A stretch of DNA of 64,000 nt. It comes from Casp-Chloro-G3 sp002816715 (GTDB taxonomy: Bacteria; Chloroflexota; Dehalococcoidia; Lucifugimonadales; UBA3495). The position numbers were made by a program, and so were the translations under genes. Positions 18,566 through 26,677 of this stretch are shown piece after piece. Numbering within the stretch: the stretch's first letter is position 1; each line of letters starts with the position of its first letter. The notes below the pieces were generated by a model. The model did not search any database, was not told where the DNA came from, and saw nothing but the letters and a program-made list of their open reading frames with translations. The DNA lies in contig JAQBUV010000001.1 of assembly GCA_027623815.1 (NCBI GenBank), positions 1 through 64,000 on the forward strand. Reading direction: 5' to 3'.

Positions 18566-18925
18566 CTATTGAGTGTAGCGCATGGTGTTGACTGCAAAGC
18601 GCGGAGCGTAGCGGTTCCCATTGCGGGTTATCCGCCAGGCGTTCTTGGCGCAGATCGCCCGATCAGGTTCTTGATATTGGGTGCTTGCCCGTCAACAATG
18701 GACGTATCTGGGTTGGGAACATAGTCCTTATAAGTCTCCATCTGAATGTCTAGACCGGGACGACATTCAATCAATCTGTAAGGACCGATGCTGACTATGT
18801 TCCTGCCGAGTTCTAGGGCTGTCCGTTGTGAAATTGCACGCCTTGCCGCAGGTTAAATCGCCACTGGTCCAGGTCAAATTGTTCTCATTCGACCGCGGGG
18901 AGAGGGTCACTACCTCAAAAGTATC
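18566..18925 (-). pseudogene. Relic of an ABC solute-binding protein gene
   Basis: Translating the minus strand in short blocks gives pieces of a family-5 (peptide/nickel type) solute-binding protein. One block reads EQFDLDQWRFNLRQGVQFHN (about 18831-18890), preceded by a TGA where related proteins have Trp. The next reads IVSIGPYRLIECRPG, then TYKDYVPNPDTSIVDGQ and APNIKNL (about 18670-18800). A last block ending YAPRFAVNTMRYTQ stops at 18566. The blocks are in different frames with large internal deletions. They match the same regions of the gene at 46490-48283 (DQWRFELRQGVKFHNG, GPYQQVRWDPG, DDYVPAGDHFEFQ, FTPRFDRRVRASS). Confidence 0.65.
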
Positions 18926-18930
18926 GCTGG

Positions 18931-19073
18931 TGATCCAGGTCAGTTTGTTGAGTCAGGAACGGCCCACTGTTTGTCACAGCGGAGAAGGCAGGTGTCCAGA
19001 TGCACGGTGGTTGATTTGCTCTGATAGATTTTGGGTTATGCCGGAATAACGAGAACCAAACTGAATTAGTAGC
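18931..19073 (-). mobile_element. Miniature inverted-repeat element, copy B (reverse)
   Basis: Read on the minus strand this is the same element as 13918-14061: an end with CAAACTGAATTAGTA on the plus strand at 19057-19071, the internal palindrome halves (GTTATGCCGGAATAACGAG and GTCACAGCGGAGAAGGCAGG on plus) and CAGTTTGTTGAGTCAGGAA. The end at about 18931 is diverged. It abuts the solute-binding protein relic. Confidence 0.65.
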
Positions 19074-19193
19074 CAAAACCACCAAATCTTGACGGGCTTG
19101 GGACACCGTTTTATAGTTTTAGAGAGCCTGCCGGATTGTATGCTCAGGGAGATTATTGCTGGGGGAGATTCTAAATAGGAAGCGTTTCATTTC

Positions 19194-19481
19194 TTGGCCA
19201 AACACAAAACAGGGAAAAAGATAACCGCCACTCATACCAGCATAATCGAAGCTGCCCTTCCCGTAGTTGAGGCCGCAGAAAGGCTGCTGGAAGTCACCAA
19301 GATATCTTTGGGAATTATCAAACAAATTGGTATATCCAGGGGTCAGCATAGAATTAAGTTCCAGCCGATCACCGGAGGTTGGAAACTGACTGTACGAGGG
19401 AGTTCTTCCGTACAGGAGATATACATCTACTCAGAATCCGCCGTAGATACCAAGAATTCGCTAGAAGCTGGCTTCCACTAA
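19194..19481 (+). CDS. Small conserved-looking protein, possibly DUF2103
   Basis: A 95-residue basic protein starting at TTG 19194. Features are a Lys-rich start, THTSIIEAALPVVEAAERLL, LGIIKQIG and a C-terminal GGWKLTVRGSSSVQEIYIYS. The last block and the overall plan resemble DUF2103, a predicted metal-binding family, but only from memory of the motif. The ribosome binding site (AGGAAG, about 13 bases off) is poor and the start uncertain. Confidence 0.45.
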   Translation: MAKHKTGKKITATHTSIIEAALPVVEAAERLLEVTKISLGIIKQIGISRGQHRIKFQPITGGWKLTVRGSSSVQEIYIYSESAVDTKNSLEAGFH

Positions 19482-19665
19482 TAACCGGTTCAAGCCCATT
19501 CAGGTTAATGATTTGGATTGGCTGTCAGCATAGAGTTTGGAGTTCAGAATGTCCCATTCCTTGATTCGTGCGATATCGTAGCCGCAACTCGTAACGAGCG
19601 AGAGGTGTCTAGCGAACCACACTTGAAATAAATCTCAGAGAATTTCAATCTGATGGAGGGCATTG

Positions 19666-20565
19666 ATGCCAATCCTACAGCTTTCCCCGGATTTGGCCCA
19701 GATTGTGGCACCAGACCAGGAGATCGAGGAATTGGGCAGTGGCTACCAGGTCGCCGAAGGGCCGCTGTGGTGGCAAGAAGAAGTATACCTGCTTTTCAAT
19801 GAGGTCAGGGGTAATCGCAGGAGGAAATGGACGCCCACAGAAGGCGTGAGTCTACTGCAGGAACCGAGCAATAATGCCAACGGCCTGACTCGCGACCTCC
19901 AGGGTAGACTAATTCTGTGCGAGGGCGGCGCCCGCCGGGTGACCCGCGTAGAGGATAACGGAAACATCACCGTTGTGGCCGACGGCTACCAGGGTAAAAG
20001 ACTGAACCGTCCCAATGACGTGGTGGTAAAATCCGACGGTAGCATCTACTTCACCGATCCTGGCGCGCCAGACCCAGACCTTGAGTTAGACTTCTCCGGA
20101 GTGTACCGCGTCTCGCCAGATTTGGCGACAATAACCCTGTTGATTCGGGACATCGTGTTCCCCAACGGATTGGCCTTCTCTCCGGATGAAAGCATTCTTT
20201 ACATCGATGATTACCGGCGAGGGCATATCAGGGCCTTTGATATGCAGCCAAACGGCACCTTGGCCCTGGCCACTGACCGAGTATTCTGCTCCCTCAGAGA
20301 ACCCCGTCCCATCGGCCCCGATGGCCCGGACGGAATGAAGGTGGACGTGGAGGGAAATGTGTATTGCACCGGTCCGGGAGGCGTATGGGTCTTGAACCAA
20401 GAGGGCAAGCACCTGGGGACGATCCTGACTGGAGCCCAGACAACTAATGTGGGCTGGGGTGGTACAGACTGGAAAACCCTGTTCATAACCACTTTTGGAG
20501 CGGTGGGGCGCATTCGGCTAAACATTGCCGGGGTACCAGTACCTCATCCAAGTCATGGCGGCTAA
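19666..20565 (+). CDS. SMP-30/gluconolactonase-like protein
   Basis: A 299-residue propeller enzyme with all four family metal motifs: VAEGPLWWQEE (Glu), LNRPNDVVVKSDGS (Asn), FPNGLAFSPDES (Asn) and GPDGMKVDVEGN (Asp). It probably hydrolyses a lactone. ATG 19666 is chosen because GGAGGG ends five bases before it. The DapA-like aldolase gene lies 216 bases downstream on the same strand. A lactonase plus a 2-keto acid aldolase is a common pairing in sugar-acid pathways, so a joint role is plausible but unproven. Confidence 0.85.
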   Translation: MPILQLSPDLAQIVAPDQEIEELGSGYQVAEGPLWWQEEVYLLFNEVRGNRRRKWTPTEGVSLLQEPSNNANGLTRDLQGRLILCEGGARRVTRVEDNGNITVVADGYQGKRLNRPNDVVVKSDGSIYFTDPGAPDPDLELDFSGVYRVSPDLATITLLIRDIVFPNGLAFSPDESILYIDDYRRGHIRAFDMQPNGTLALATDRVFCSLREPRPIGPDGPDGMKVDVEGNVYCTGPGGVWVLNQEGKHLGTILTGAQTTNVGWGGTDWKTLFITTFGAVGRIRLNIAGVPVPHPSHGG

Positions 20566-20781
20566 TAATTCCGCTTCCGGTGCATACTCTGGGCCGGGGA
20601 TGCCCCGCGCACCCTGCTAGAGCCCGACCGCGTGAAATTCCCCACAAAACCCAGGTATACTGTGCAGAGGTTTTGACTTCCCTTGCCCGGTTAGTCCCCA
20701 AGATCGGGTCAAGCTGTTAAACAAAGGTAAACCTACCAAAGCTGCATCTAAGCAAAGCTACAAAAGGAGAAATATCGAGCT

Positions 20782-21711
20782 ATGCCAGCTGAAAAAATTA
20801 GAGGCGTTATCGTACCCATTCTGACCCCGTTGAACTCAGATGAAACGGTGGACACCCAGTCCCTCCGCCGCTTGGCCAATTATCTGATCGACAATGGTGT
20901 CCACGGCATCTGGATATCCGGAACCACGGGCGAGTTCGCTGCCCTCTCCGACCGGCAACGGCTCATCAGCATGGAAACTTTGGTGGATGAAGTCGCCGGG
21001 CGAGTCGCGGTCATCGGCAACGTGTCCGGGGCCAGCACCCAGCTATCCCTCCAGATGGCGCTGGACGTTCAGGAAATGGCGCTGGACGGTGTGGCGGTCA
21101 CACCGCCCTATTACTACCCTCACTCCCAAGATGAACTGCTGGATCACTACCGCTACATCAGCGACCGCTCCGGCCTGCCCCTGTGGGTTTACAACATACC
21201 CCAAACGGTCAAAACGGCGGTTGCTCCGGGAACCATTGCCACCCTGGCCAGTGAGGGGGCGGTGGTCGGCGTGAAGGACAGCTCCGGTGCCGGAGAGCTG
21301 CTGTCCGAGCTTAACGTCCTTTGTGAGCAAGGGAACATCCCGCTGCTGAGATTCCTGGGCACCGTGTACCGGATCACCACCTCCGGCTCTTTGGGCGTGG
21401 AGGGGGTCATTCCGGCCATTGCCAACCTGGTGCCCAAGGCCGCCGCCCAGGGTTGGGAAGCCGGCGAGCGCGGGGACGCAGAAACAGCACGGAGGTGCAA
21501 CGCGCAATTGATCATTGCCGGCAAAGTCGCCCAGCTAGCCAAGGGGGGCGGGCCCAATGCCGCCAACTTCTCTGGCATGAAGTCGGCGTTGAAGCTGATG
21601 GGAATCCTGGCCAGTGACACGGTTAGCCGCCCGCTTCGCCCAATGACCGAGCAGGAAAAGCAGGGCATACCCGCTATTTTGCAAGAATTGGGCCTGTCTA
21701 ACGGATCATAG
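20782..21711 (+). CDS. DHDPS/N-acetylneuraminate lyase family aldolase
   Basis: A 309-residue (beta/alpha)8 class I aldolase. Seen are IVPILTPLNSDETVD, GIWISGTTGEFAALS (GTTGE substrate-binding motif), a PYYYPHSQDELLDHYR segment with the active-site Tyr region, and GVVGVKDSSGAG with the Schiff-base Lys. The family includes DapA, NanA and 2-keto-3-deoxy sugar-acid aldolases. Absence of lysine-pathway neighbours and the SMP-30 gene upstream favour a catabolic keto-acid aldolase. Ribosome binding site AAAGGAG. Confidence 0.85.
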   Translation: MPAEKIRGVIVPILTPLNSDETVDTQSLRRLANYLIDNGVHGIWISGTTGEFAALSDRQRLISMETLVDEVAGRVAVIGNVSGASTQLSLQMALDVQEMALDGVAVTPPYYYPHSQDELLDHYRYISDRSGLPLWVYNIPQTVKTAVAPGTIATLASEGAVVGVKDSSGAGELLSELNVLCEQGNIPLLRFLGTVYRITTSGSLGVEGVIPAIANLVPKAAAQGWEAGERGDAETARRCNAQLIIAGKVAQLAKGGGPNAANFSGMKSALKLMGILASDTVSRPLRPMTEQEKQGIPAILQELGLSNGS

Positions 21712-21745
21712 GTTATTGGTTTCTTTTTCTTGAGGAAGTGATGCC

Positions 21746-22573
21746 ATGGATCTGTCCCAGCATCCCCTGACCGAAAGCCTCAATGCGGCTGGATCACTGG
21801 ACCCTTACTTGAACCTGCCAGCGTGTGACCCCAGTCAAGACGGTTGGAGTGCCGCCACGGACCTATTTCTTGGCGGAAATGCCCGCTTGAAAGAGCAGGT
21901 AATGAGCTATGGGTATGCAAGTTGGGGAACCACCAATAACCACGTCGCTGGCTCATCCTTCATCATTGCTTACCTGACCCGCGTCATCTACCCGGTCATT
22001 GGCCAGTATGTGCTACGCCGGAGAGTCCCCAAGGCGACGCTTGCAAATATAGCCTTCCACCGTCTGGGGGAGCGCATTGACGGGACAGGACTGAGGCAAT
22101 CCCAGTTTGCCGCCTTGCCGGATGACCCGGCCGCCGGTCATCCCGACGCTGAAGTCCTGTGCGACGAGCAGCACCTCTACCTGAGATTAAAGGAGTGGAT
22201 TTTTGAGGCCAACCTGGAAATCGTAATTGAAACTCTACATCGCGCGGTACCTGCCAGCCCGAAAGTCTCCCGAAACGCCGTGGCGGCAGCCTGCGCCCAG
22301 GCTTTCCATCGGCTCTTTTACCTGGTGGAGGATAAAAGTTCTTTGATCCGGGATGCCAATACCTTCTGCCAGGACTCGTCCTCACCGCTCTACGGACAGG
22401 TCAGCATGGAAGTCATTGAACATCAGGGGAAAGCCGGACTCTTCGCTAGACGCGCCGGATGCTGTCTGATTTGGCGCACTGAGGAGAGTGATGGCTATTG
22501 TTCCAATTGTATTCTCCGGCCAAGAGAGGAGCAGACTCAGCGATTCCAGGAGATGCTGGCGGGATTGGAATAG
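21746..22573 (+). CDS. FhuF-like iron-sulfur protein
   Basis: A 275-residue protein whose C-terminus reads RRAGCCLIWR followed by YCSNCILRP, i.e. CC-x11-CxxC. E. coli FhuF, the ferric-siderophore reductase, has CC-x10-CxxC binding a [2Fe-2S] cluster at the same end of the protein. The rest (SYGYASWGTTNNHVAGSSFI) is compatible with that family. Likely role is reductive iron release from siderophores in the cytoplasm. No siderophore transport genes adjoin it; it follows the aldolase gene by 34 bases and may be co-transcribed with it. Confidence 0.65.
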   Translation: MDLSQHPLTESLNAAGSLDPYLNLPACDPSQDGWSAATDLFLGGNARLKEQVMSYGYASWGTTNNHVAGSSFIIAYLTRVIYPVIGQYVLRRRVPKATLANIAFHRLGERIDGTGLRQSQFAALPDDPAAGHPDAEVLCDEQHLYLRLKEWIFEANLEIVIETLHRAVPASPKVSRNAVAAACAQAFHRLFYLVEDKSSLIRDANTFCQDSSSPLYGQVSMEVIEHQGKAGLFARRAGCCLIWRTEESDGYCSNCILRPREEQTQRFQEMLAGLE

Positions 22574-22887
22574 GGCCACAGCCAATGCTTAGAACTCGTC
22601 GCCAAATAACACCGCACTTGGATTGCCGGTGAATGATTCTTGGCCAATACCTGATCCTGACAGGTAGACACATTGGAAATGCGGACTTATTCTCAGGTGA
22701 CTTCTTAGGTTGTTCGGACTGTGACCCGAAAGGCAAATTAGACCCACATTGACGGCGTTCCCCAGGGTTTGTATCATCGTCTTATCCACGGACGATCCGG
22801 GGACGATCCGGTCTTTGGCTATTCTGGGGGTAACTCCAGTGGGATTTAGGAAGTCTCGAAAAACATAGCCGCCGCAGGAGAATTATC
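22574..22887. other. Gap with no recognised gene
   Basis: A minus-strand frame of about 66 codons (22589-22789) is open but not recognised. A short direct repeat GGACGATCCGG occurs twice at about 22790-22812. The AGGAG for the next gene is at the right end. Confidence 0.4.
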
Positions 22888-24900
22888 ATGACAAACACCA
22901 AATTGATCGGGGTGCCTGTAGCCAACGCGGGTATAAAGAGCATCGTCATTGATCCAGACCGTTCGCAGTCGCCCACGTTTGGGGGATTGTCGTTCGGCCC
23001 CGTTGGCCAGTACGAGAAGCTCCGCGGCACAGCCTATGGCGAACTTGATCCCTCGGATCCTCGGAACGCGGTGATTACCGATATAGAACTGGCACCGGTC
23101 AACGCTAATGGCATGGTCGAGTACTCGATGGATATCTTCATCCTCAAGCCAATCAACCTGATCAAGGGCAACCATCGGCTGCTCTTCGACTTCAACAATC
23201 GGGGGCAAATGCGGGTGGGCAAACTCAACGATGCCCCCTCAACCAACGACCCAACCACGGCCACGGATGCCGGTACTCGATTCATCATGAATCTGGGCTA
23301 CACCGTAGTCTCGAATGGGTGGGATTTTGGCGCGAGCGGCTTCGATTCAATGAAGATCACCGTTCCGGTAGCCACCAATGGCGGAGCGACCATCACCGGG
23401 CCATCCTACGAATACATCGTCTTAGACAACAACAAGACCTTGACCAGCGAACTTGCCTACGCGGCCGCGACTACGGACAAGTCTCAGGCCACGCTCACCG
23501 TTCGAGCGCGCCTGGACGACGCGCCGACCACGGTGCCGATGACTGCTTGGGAGTACACGTCACCCGAGGGCACTGCTATAAGTTTGCTGCCGGCGGGCAC
23601 TCCGTTCCAACAGAGCCACATCTATGAATTCACCTACATTGCGAAGAATCCGGTGGTGGCTGGCATCGGTTTAGCGGCGACGCGCGATTTCACGTCCTTT
23701 TTGAGGAATGCGACAGGCGCTGAAGGCAATCCCCTTGCTGACGATGTCCAGTACACTTTCAGCTACTCCATCTCCCAACCCTCCCGCGTTTTGAACGACT
23801 TCCAGACCCTGGGCTTTAACGAGGACAAAAACGGCCAACCCGTCTTCGACGGAATACTGAGCCATACTGGCGGCGGCAGCGGCGATCAGATAAATTATCG
23901 GTTTGGGCAAACCGACCGAACCGAACGCAACCGCCAGAACCACTTGTACCCGGAGGCTGTCTTCCCCTTCGCTCATCAGGTGTTGACCGATCACCTGAGC
24001 GGCCAGACCGGCGGGCGCGGCGAACGCGGTATGGCTAGCAATACCAGTCCCAAGCGATTCGAGATCAATACTTCTAACGAGTATTGGTGCAAAGCCTGTT
24101 CATTGCTGCACACCGACACCCAGGGCAACGACCTGCCCGACCCGGAAAACGTTCGTTTTTACCTGCTGTCGGGCTTGTCCCACGCTGTGGGGGATATAAC
24201 CAACCGGAAGAAGGGGCAACAATTCACCAATGGAGTCAGCCCCGATATCGCCCATCGTGCGCTCCTGGTCGCCCTTGACCAGTGGGTGAGTCAGGGCGTC
24301 GCGCCGCCGCCAAGTAAGGTTCCCCGACGCGCCGACAACGGAGTGCTGGCGGTGCCACAGCCGGGTTCTCAGACCGGACACGTGCCGCAAGCTGAATTGG
24401 GCTGGCCCACCATTCCCGGTGTGACCTATAACGGGCTGATCACGACTCGATACTGTCTGGACTTTGGGCCGGATTTCGATAGCGGCATTCTGTCCAACTA
24501 CCCGCCCTCGGTCGTCGGACGCCCCGCCTATCCTATATTCGTATCCAAGGTGGATGCAGACGGGAACGAAGTGGCTGGTATCCGCCTGCCGGAGGTCGAA
24601 GCGCCGGTCGCAACCACCACCGGATGGGCATTGCGCCGCGCTGGCTTCAGCGAGAACGAGGGCGGTGAATCCGACGGTCAGCACATACCGTTCCACACCA
24701 CCAAGGCAGAGCGCATCGCAGCGGGCGATCCGCGTCTCTCACTTGAGGAACGCTACCAAGATCACGATGGATACGTGAAAGCGGTAACGAAAGCGGCCCA
24801 GAAGCTGGGGAAGCAGCGGTTCCTTTTGCCTGAAGATGTTCAGCGGTATATCGAAGCGGCGCAGGCGAGTAACGTACTCAGGTCATCAATGTCAGCTTGA
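22888..24900 (+). CDS. Large alpha/beta hydrolase-domain protein
   Basis: A 670-residue protein of the alpha/beta hydrolase domain family found in environmental bacteria (the Abhydrolase_10 type). Seen are FGPVGQYEKLRGTAYGELDP, RLLFDFNNRGQ, GYTVVSNGWDFGAS, the putative nucleophile elbow YSISQPSRVLNDFQTLGFN, FDGILSHTGGGSGD and SGLSHAVG. In relatives the elbow is usually G-x-S-x-S; here it is S-I-S-Q-P, keeping the central Ser. No signal peptide is evident. The role is probably hydrolysis of an ester or amide; substrate unknown. AGGAG supports the ATG. Confidence 0.75.
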   Translation: MTNTKLIGVPVANAGIKSIVIDPDRSQSPTFGGLSFGPVGQYEKLRGTAYGELDPSDPRNAVITDIELAPVNANGMVEYSMDIFILKPINLIKGNHRLLFDFNNRGQMRVGKLNDAPSTNDPTTATDAGTRFIMNLGYTVVSNGWDFGASGFDSMKITVPVATNGGATITGPSYEYIVLDNNKTLTSELAYAAATTDKSQATLTVRARLDDAPTTVPMTAWEYTSPEGTAISLLPAGTPFQQSHIYEFTYIAKNPVVAGIGLAATRDFTSFLRNATGAEGNPLADDVQYTFSYSISQPSRVLNDFQTLGFNEDKNGQPVFDGILSHTGGGSGDQINYRFGQTDRTERNRQNHLYPEAVFPFAHQVLTDHLSGQTGGRGERGMASNTSPKRFEINTSNEYWCKACSLLHTDTQGNDLPDPENVRFYLLSGLSHAVGDITNRKKGQQFTNGVSPDIAHRALLVALDQWVSQGVAPPPSKVPRRADNGVLAVPQPGSQTGHVPQAELGWPTIPGVTYNGLITTRYCLDFGPDFDSGILSNYPPSVVGRPAYPIFVSKVDADGNEVAGIRLPEVEAPVATTTGWALRRAGFSENEGGESDGQHIPFHTTKAERIAAGDPRLSLEERYQDHDGYVKAVTKAAQKLGKQRFLLPEDVQRYIEAAQASNVLRSSMSA

Positions 24901-24976
24901 TTAGCAAATCCGCAGGGCAAAGAGATCAACTTCATCTGGGAAACGTTGAATAATTAACGGCAGGAGCCAGCGCGTT

Positions 24977-25008
24977 GCTAGCCGCGACCGGAACCGGTGG
25001 CGGCTAGC
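24977..25008. other. Nested perfect hairpin downstream of the hydrolase
   Basis: GCTAGCCGC (24977-24985) pairs with GCGGCTAGC (25000-25008), and inside it ACCGG pairs with CCGGT around an AA loop, with only a G/G mismatch between. This is a strong stem about 80 bases after the stop codon. No T-run follows. It could be a transcript 3' end or a repeat. Confidence 0.6.
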
Positions 25009-25071
25009 CCAAGCCTAAGGCTAGCCGAACGGCCAACGGGTCAAAGACGTTACCGCTCACCTCTTGGCGCA

Positions 25072-25216
25072 TTTAGTGGTTCGATTTGGCTCTCGTCATT
25101 CCGGCGCAAGCCGAAAGCCATTTAGAGCATATCAATCGCCCTGTTATCTGGACACCGGCCTTCGCAGGTGGGACGAATAGATTCCAATTCCTGACCCAGG
25201 AAACAGAACCACTACC
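25072..25216 (+). mobile_element. Miniature inverted-repeat element, copy C
   Basis: Same family as 13918-14061. The left end contains TAGTGGTTCGATTTG, the right end AAACAGAACCACTACC. The internal arms are CTCGTCATTCCGGCGCAAGC and CACCGGCCTTCGCAGGTGGG, and ATCTGGACACCGGCCTTCGC is identical to copy A. It lies between the convergent hydrolase and msrA genes. Confidence 0.75.
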
Positions 25217-25271
25217 CCGGCTCAGACAATCTCGCACTGGGGGTCATGAACAGACGGTGTTCGGCCAGCGC

Positions 25272-25823
25272 CTAGGAACCGACTGAGCGCAGGTCACTGG
25301 CAAACTCTCCTCGGACTTTATCTACCTTGGGGCGTATCACAACCTGACAATACATCGCGGCGGGATTGTTCAGATAATACTGTTTGTGATCGTCCTCAGC
25401 CATGTAAAATCTCTCCAGTTTGGCGACTTCGGTGACGATGGCACTGCCTTTGGAGCCGGAACTGTCAAGTTCCTTAATAATGGCCTCGGCTTGTTTTTTC
25501 TGATCTTCATTGGTGTAGAGAATAATCGAGCGATAGCTGGTTCCACGATCAGCCCCCTGGCGATTCAGCGTGGTTGGATCATGAGTCGCGAAGAATACCT
25601 CAAGGAGACGGTTATAGGTAATTTGGTCCGGGTCGAACCGGATTTCGATTACCTCTGCATGACCGGTATGTTCGGCGCACACCTGTCGATAGGTAGGATT
25701 TTCAGTGTGACCTCCTGCATAGCCCGGATTCACCGCCTGCACACCTTTTAGTTCGGAAAAGACGGCTTCGGTGCACCAGAAACAGCCTCCTCCAAAAACC
25801 GCAATCTCTTCTTTCATTTCCAT
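25272..25823 (-). CDS. msrA: Peptide methionine sulfoxide reductase MsrA
   Basis: A 183-residue MsrA with the catalytic motif FGGGCFWCTEAVF near residue 11. Family stretches GVQAVNPGYAGGHTENPTYR, HAEVIEIRFDP and FFATHDPTTLNRQGADRGTSYRS are all present. MsrA reduces the S-epimer of methionine sulfoxide in proteins, using thioredoxin. Length is normal. An alternative ATG lies two codons downstream. MsrB is encoded separately at 31659. Confidence 0.95.
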   Translation of the reverse strand: MEMKEEIAVFGGGCFWCTEAVFSELKGVQAVNPGYAGGHTENPTYRQVCAEHTGHAEVIEIRFDPDQITYNRLLEVFFATHDPTTLNRQGADRGTSYRSIILYTNEDQKKQAEAIIKELDSSGSKGSAIVTEVAKLERFYMAEDDHKQYYLNNPAAMYCQVVIRPKVDKVRGEFASDLRSVGS

Positions 25824-25848
25824 AATTCTTTCTTCACCTACTTTCTGC

Positions 25849-26286
25849 TTATGCGATGGCTTCGGCTAGGAAGACCGGTATCACGCGCTCGGTTTTGTCT
25901 TGGTAATCCTGATAAGGGGGGTAGGCATCTACTGCAATTGCCCAGAGTCGTTGCCTTTCGGCTGAATCTACTACCTCGCGAACCTGCATTGAATACACTT
26001 CGGCCTTGTCGCGAATTTCAACATTCGGATCAGCCTTTAAATTGTGATACCAAAGCGGATGCTTGGGTGCTCCACCCTGCGATGCCACCAGGATATAGCT
26101 ATTGCCATCCACTGCCCTCATTAGCGGAGTCTTACGAACCGCTCCGGTCTTCCGCCCTCGATTAGTCACTATGATGACCGGGAGGCCGGTGTCCCTCAAG
26201 GTTAAGCCGTCGGTCCCTTCGCTCCCCTCGTATCGTTCAACTTGCTCTGCCACCCATTCCCTGGGGCTTGGTATGTATTCGATCAT
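25849..26286 (-). CDS. Deazaflavin (F420)-dependent nitroreductase-like protein
   Basis: A 145-residue protein of the Ddn/FDOR-B type split-barrel family. Diagnostic text is PVIIVTNRGRKTGAVRKTPLM, YILVASQGGAPKHPLWYHNL and ADPNVEIRDKAEV. These proteins reduce substrates with F420H2. The start at 26286 has a near-perfect GGAGGTGATC just before it, so an upstream ATG at 26334 is rejected. Only 25 bases separate it from msrA, so the two probably form an operon with an oxidative-stress flavour. Confidence 0.85.
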   Translation of the reverse strand: MIEYIPSPREWVAEQVERYEGSEGTDGLTLRDTGLPVIIVTNRGRKTGAVRKTPLMRAVDGNSYILVASQGGAPKHPLWYHNLKADPNVEIRDKAEVYSMQVREVVDSAERQRLWAIAVDAYPPYQDYQDKTERVIPVFLAEAIA

Positions 26287-26677
26287 GATCACCTCCAGAA
26301 GATTTCGCTTGCGTAGAGTGAAACTATTATACATAGCCTCTGAGCACCGGACAGTGGCCGCTGCACCAATTTCTAGAATATACCCGATGAGGTTTACATG
26401 CTCGTAGACAATGATTACCGTGGTTTACTTCAAGACTACCAGGCTTTACTAACCAATTGGCCGTTTCACTCTTGCGTCTCGATCTTCTGCGAGAATTCCT
26501 TTCCCCCTATCAGGTTACTATCAAGCAACCCTCGAACTATGAACCCCCATCTTCAGGGCGTCAACGACCATCAAATTCCATCTCGGGGTCTATTAATTGT
26601 TGGACAACTGGTGCACAATCTGGATATGGTAGTAGCGATCTCAAATCTAGGCCCTGCTGCGGAAAGCCTTTAGGCCG
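26287..26677. other. Divergent intergenic region, nothing recognised
   Basis: This separates the Ddn-like gene (minus) from the HI0933-like flavoprotein (plus). Promoters for both should be here. Plus-strand frames of about 90-100 codons exist but are rich in unlikely composition and show no family motif. Confidence 0.4.
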
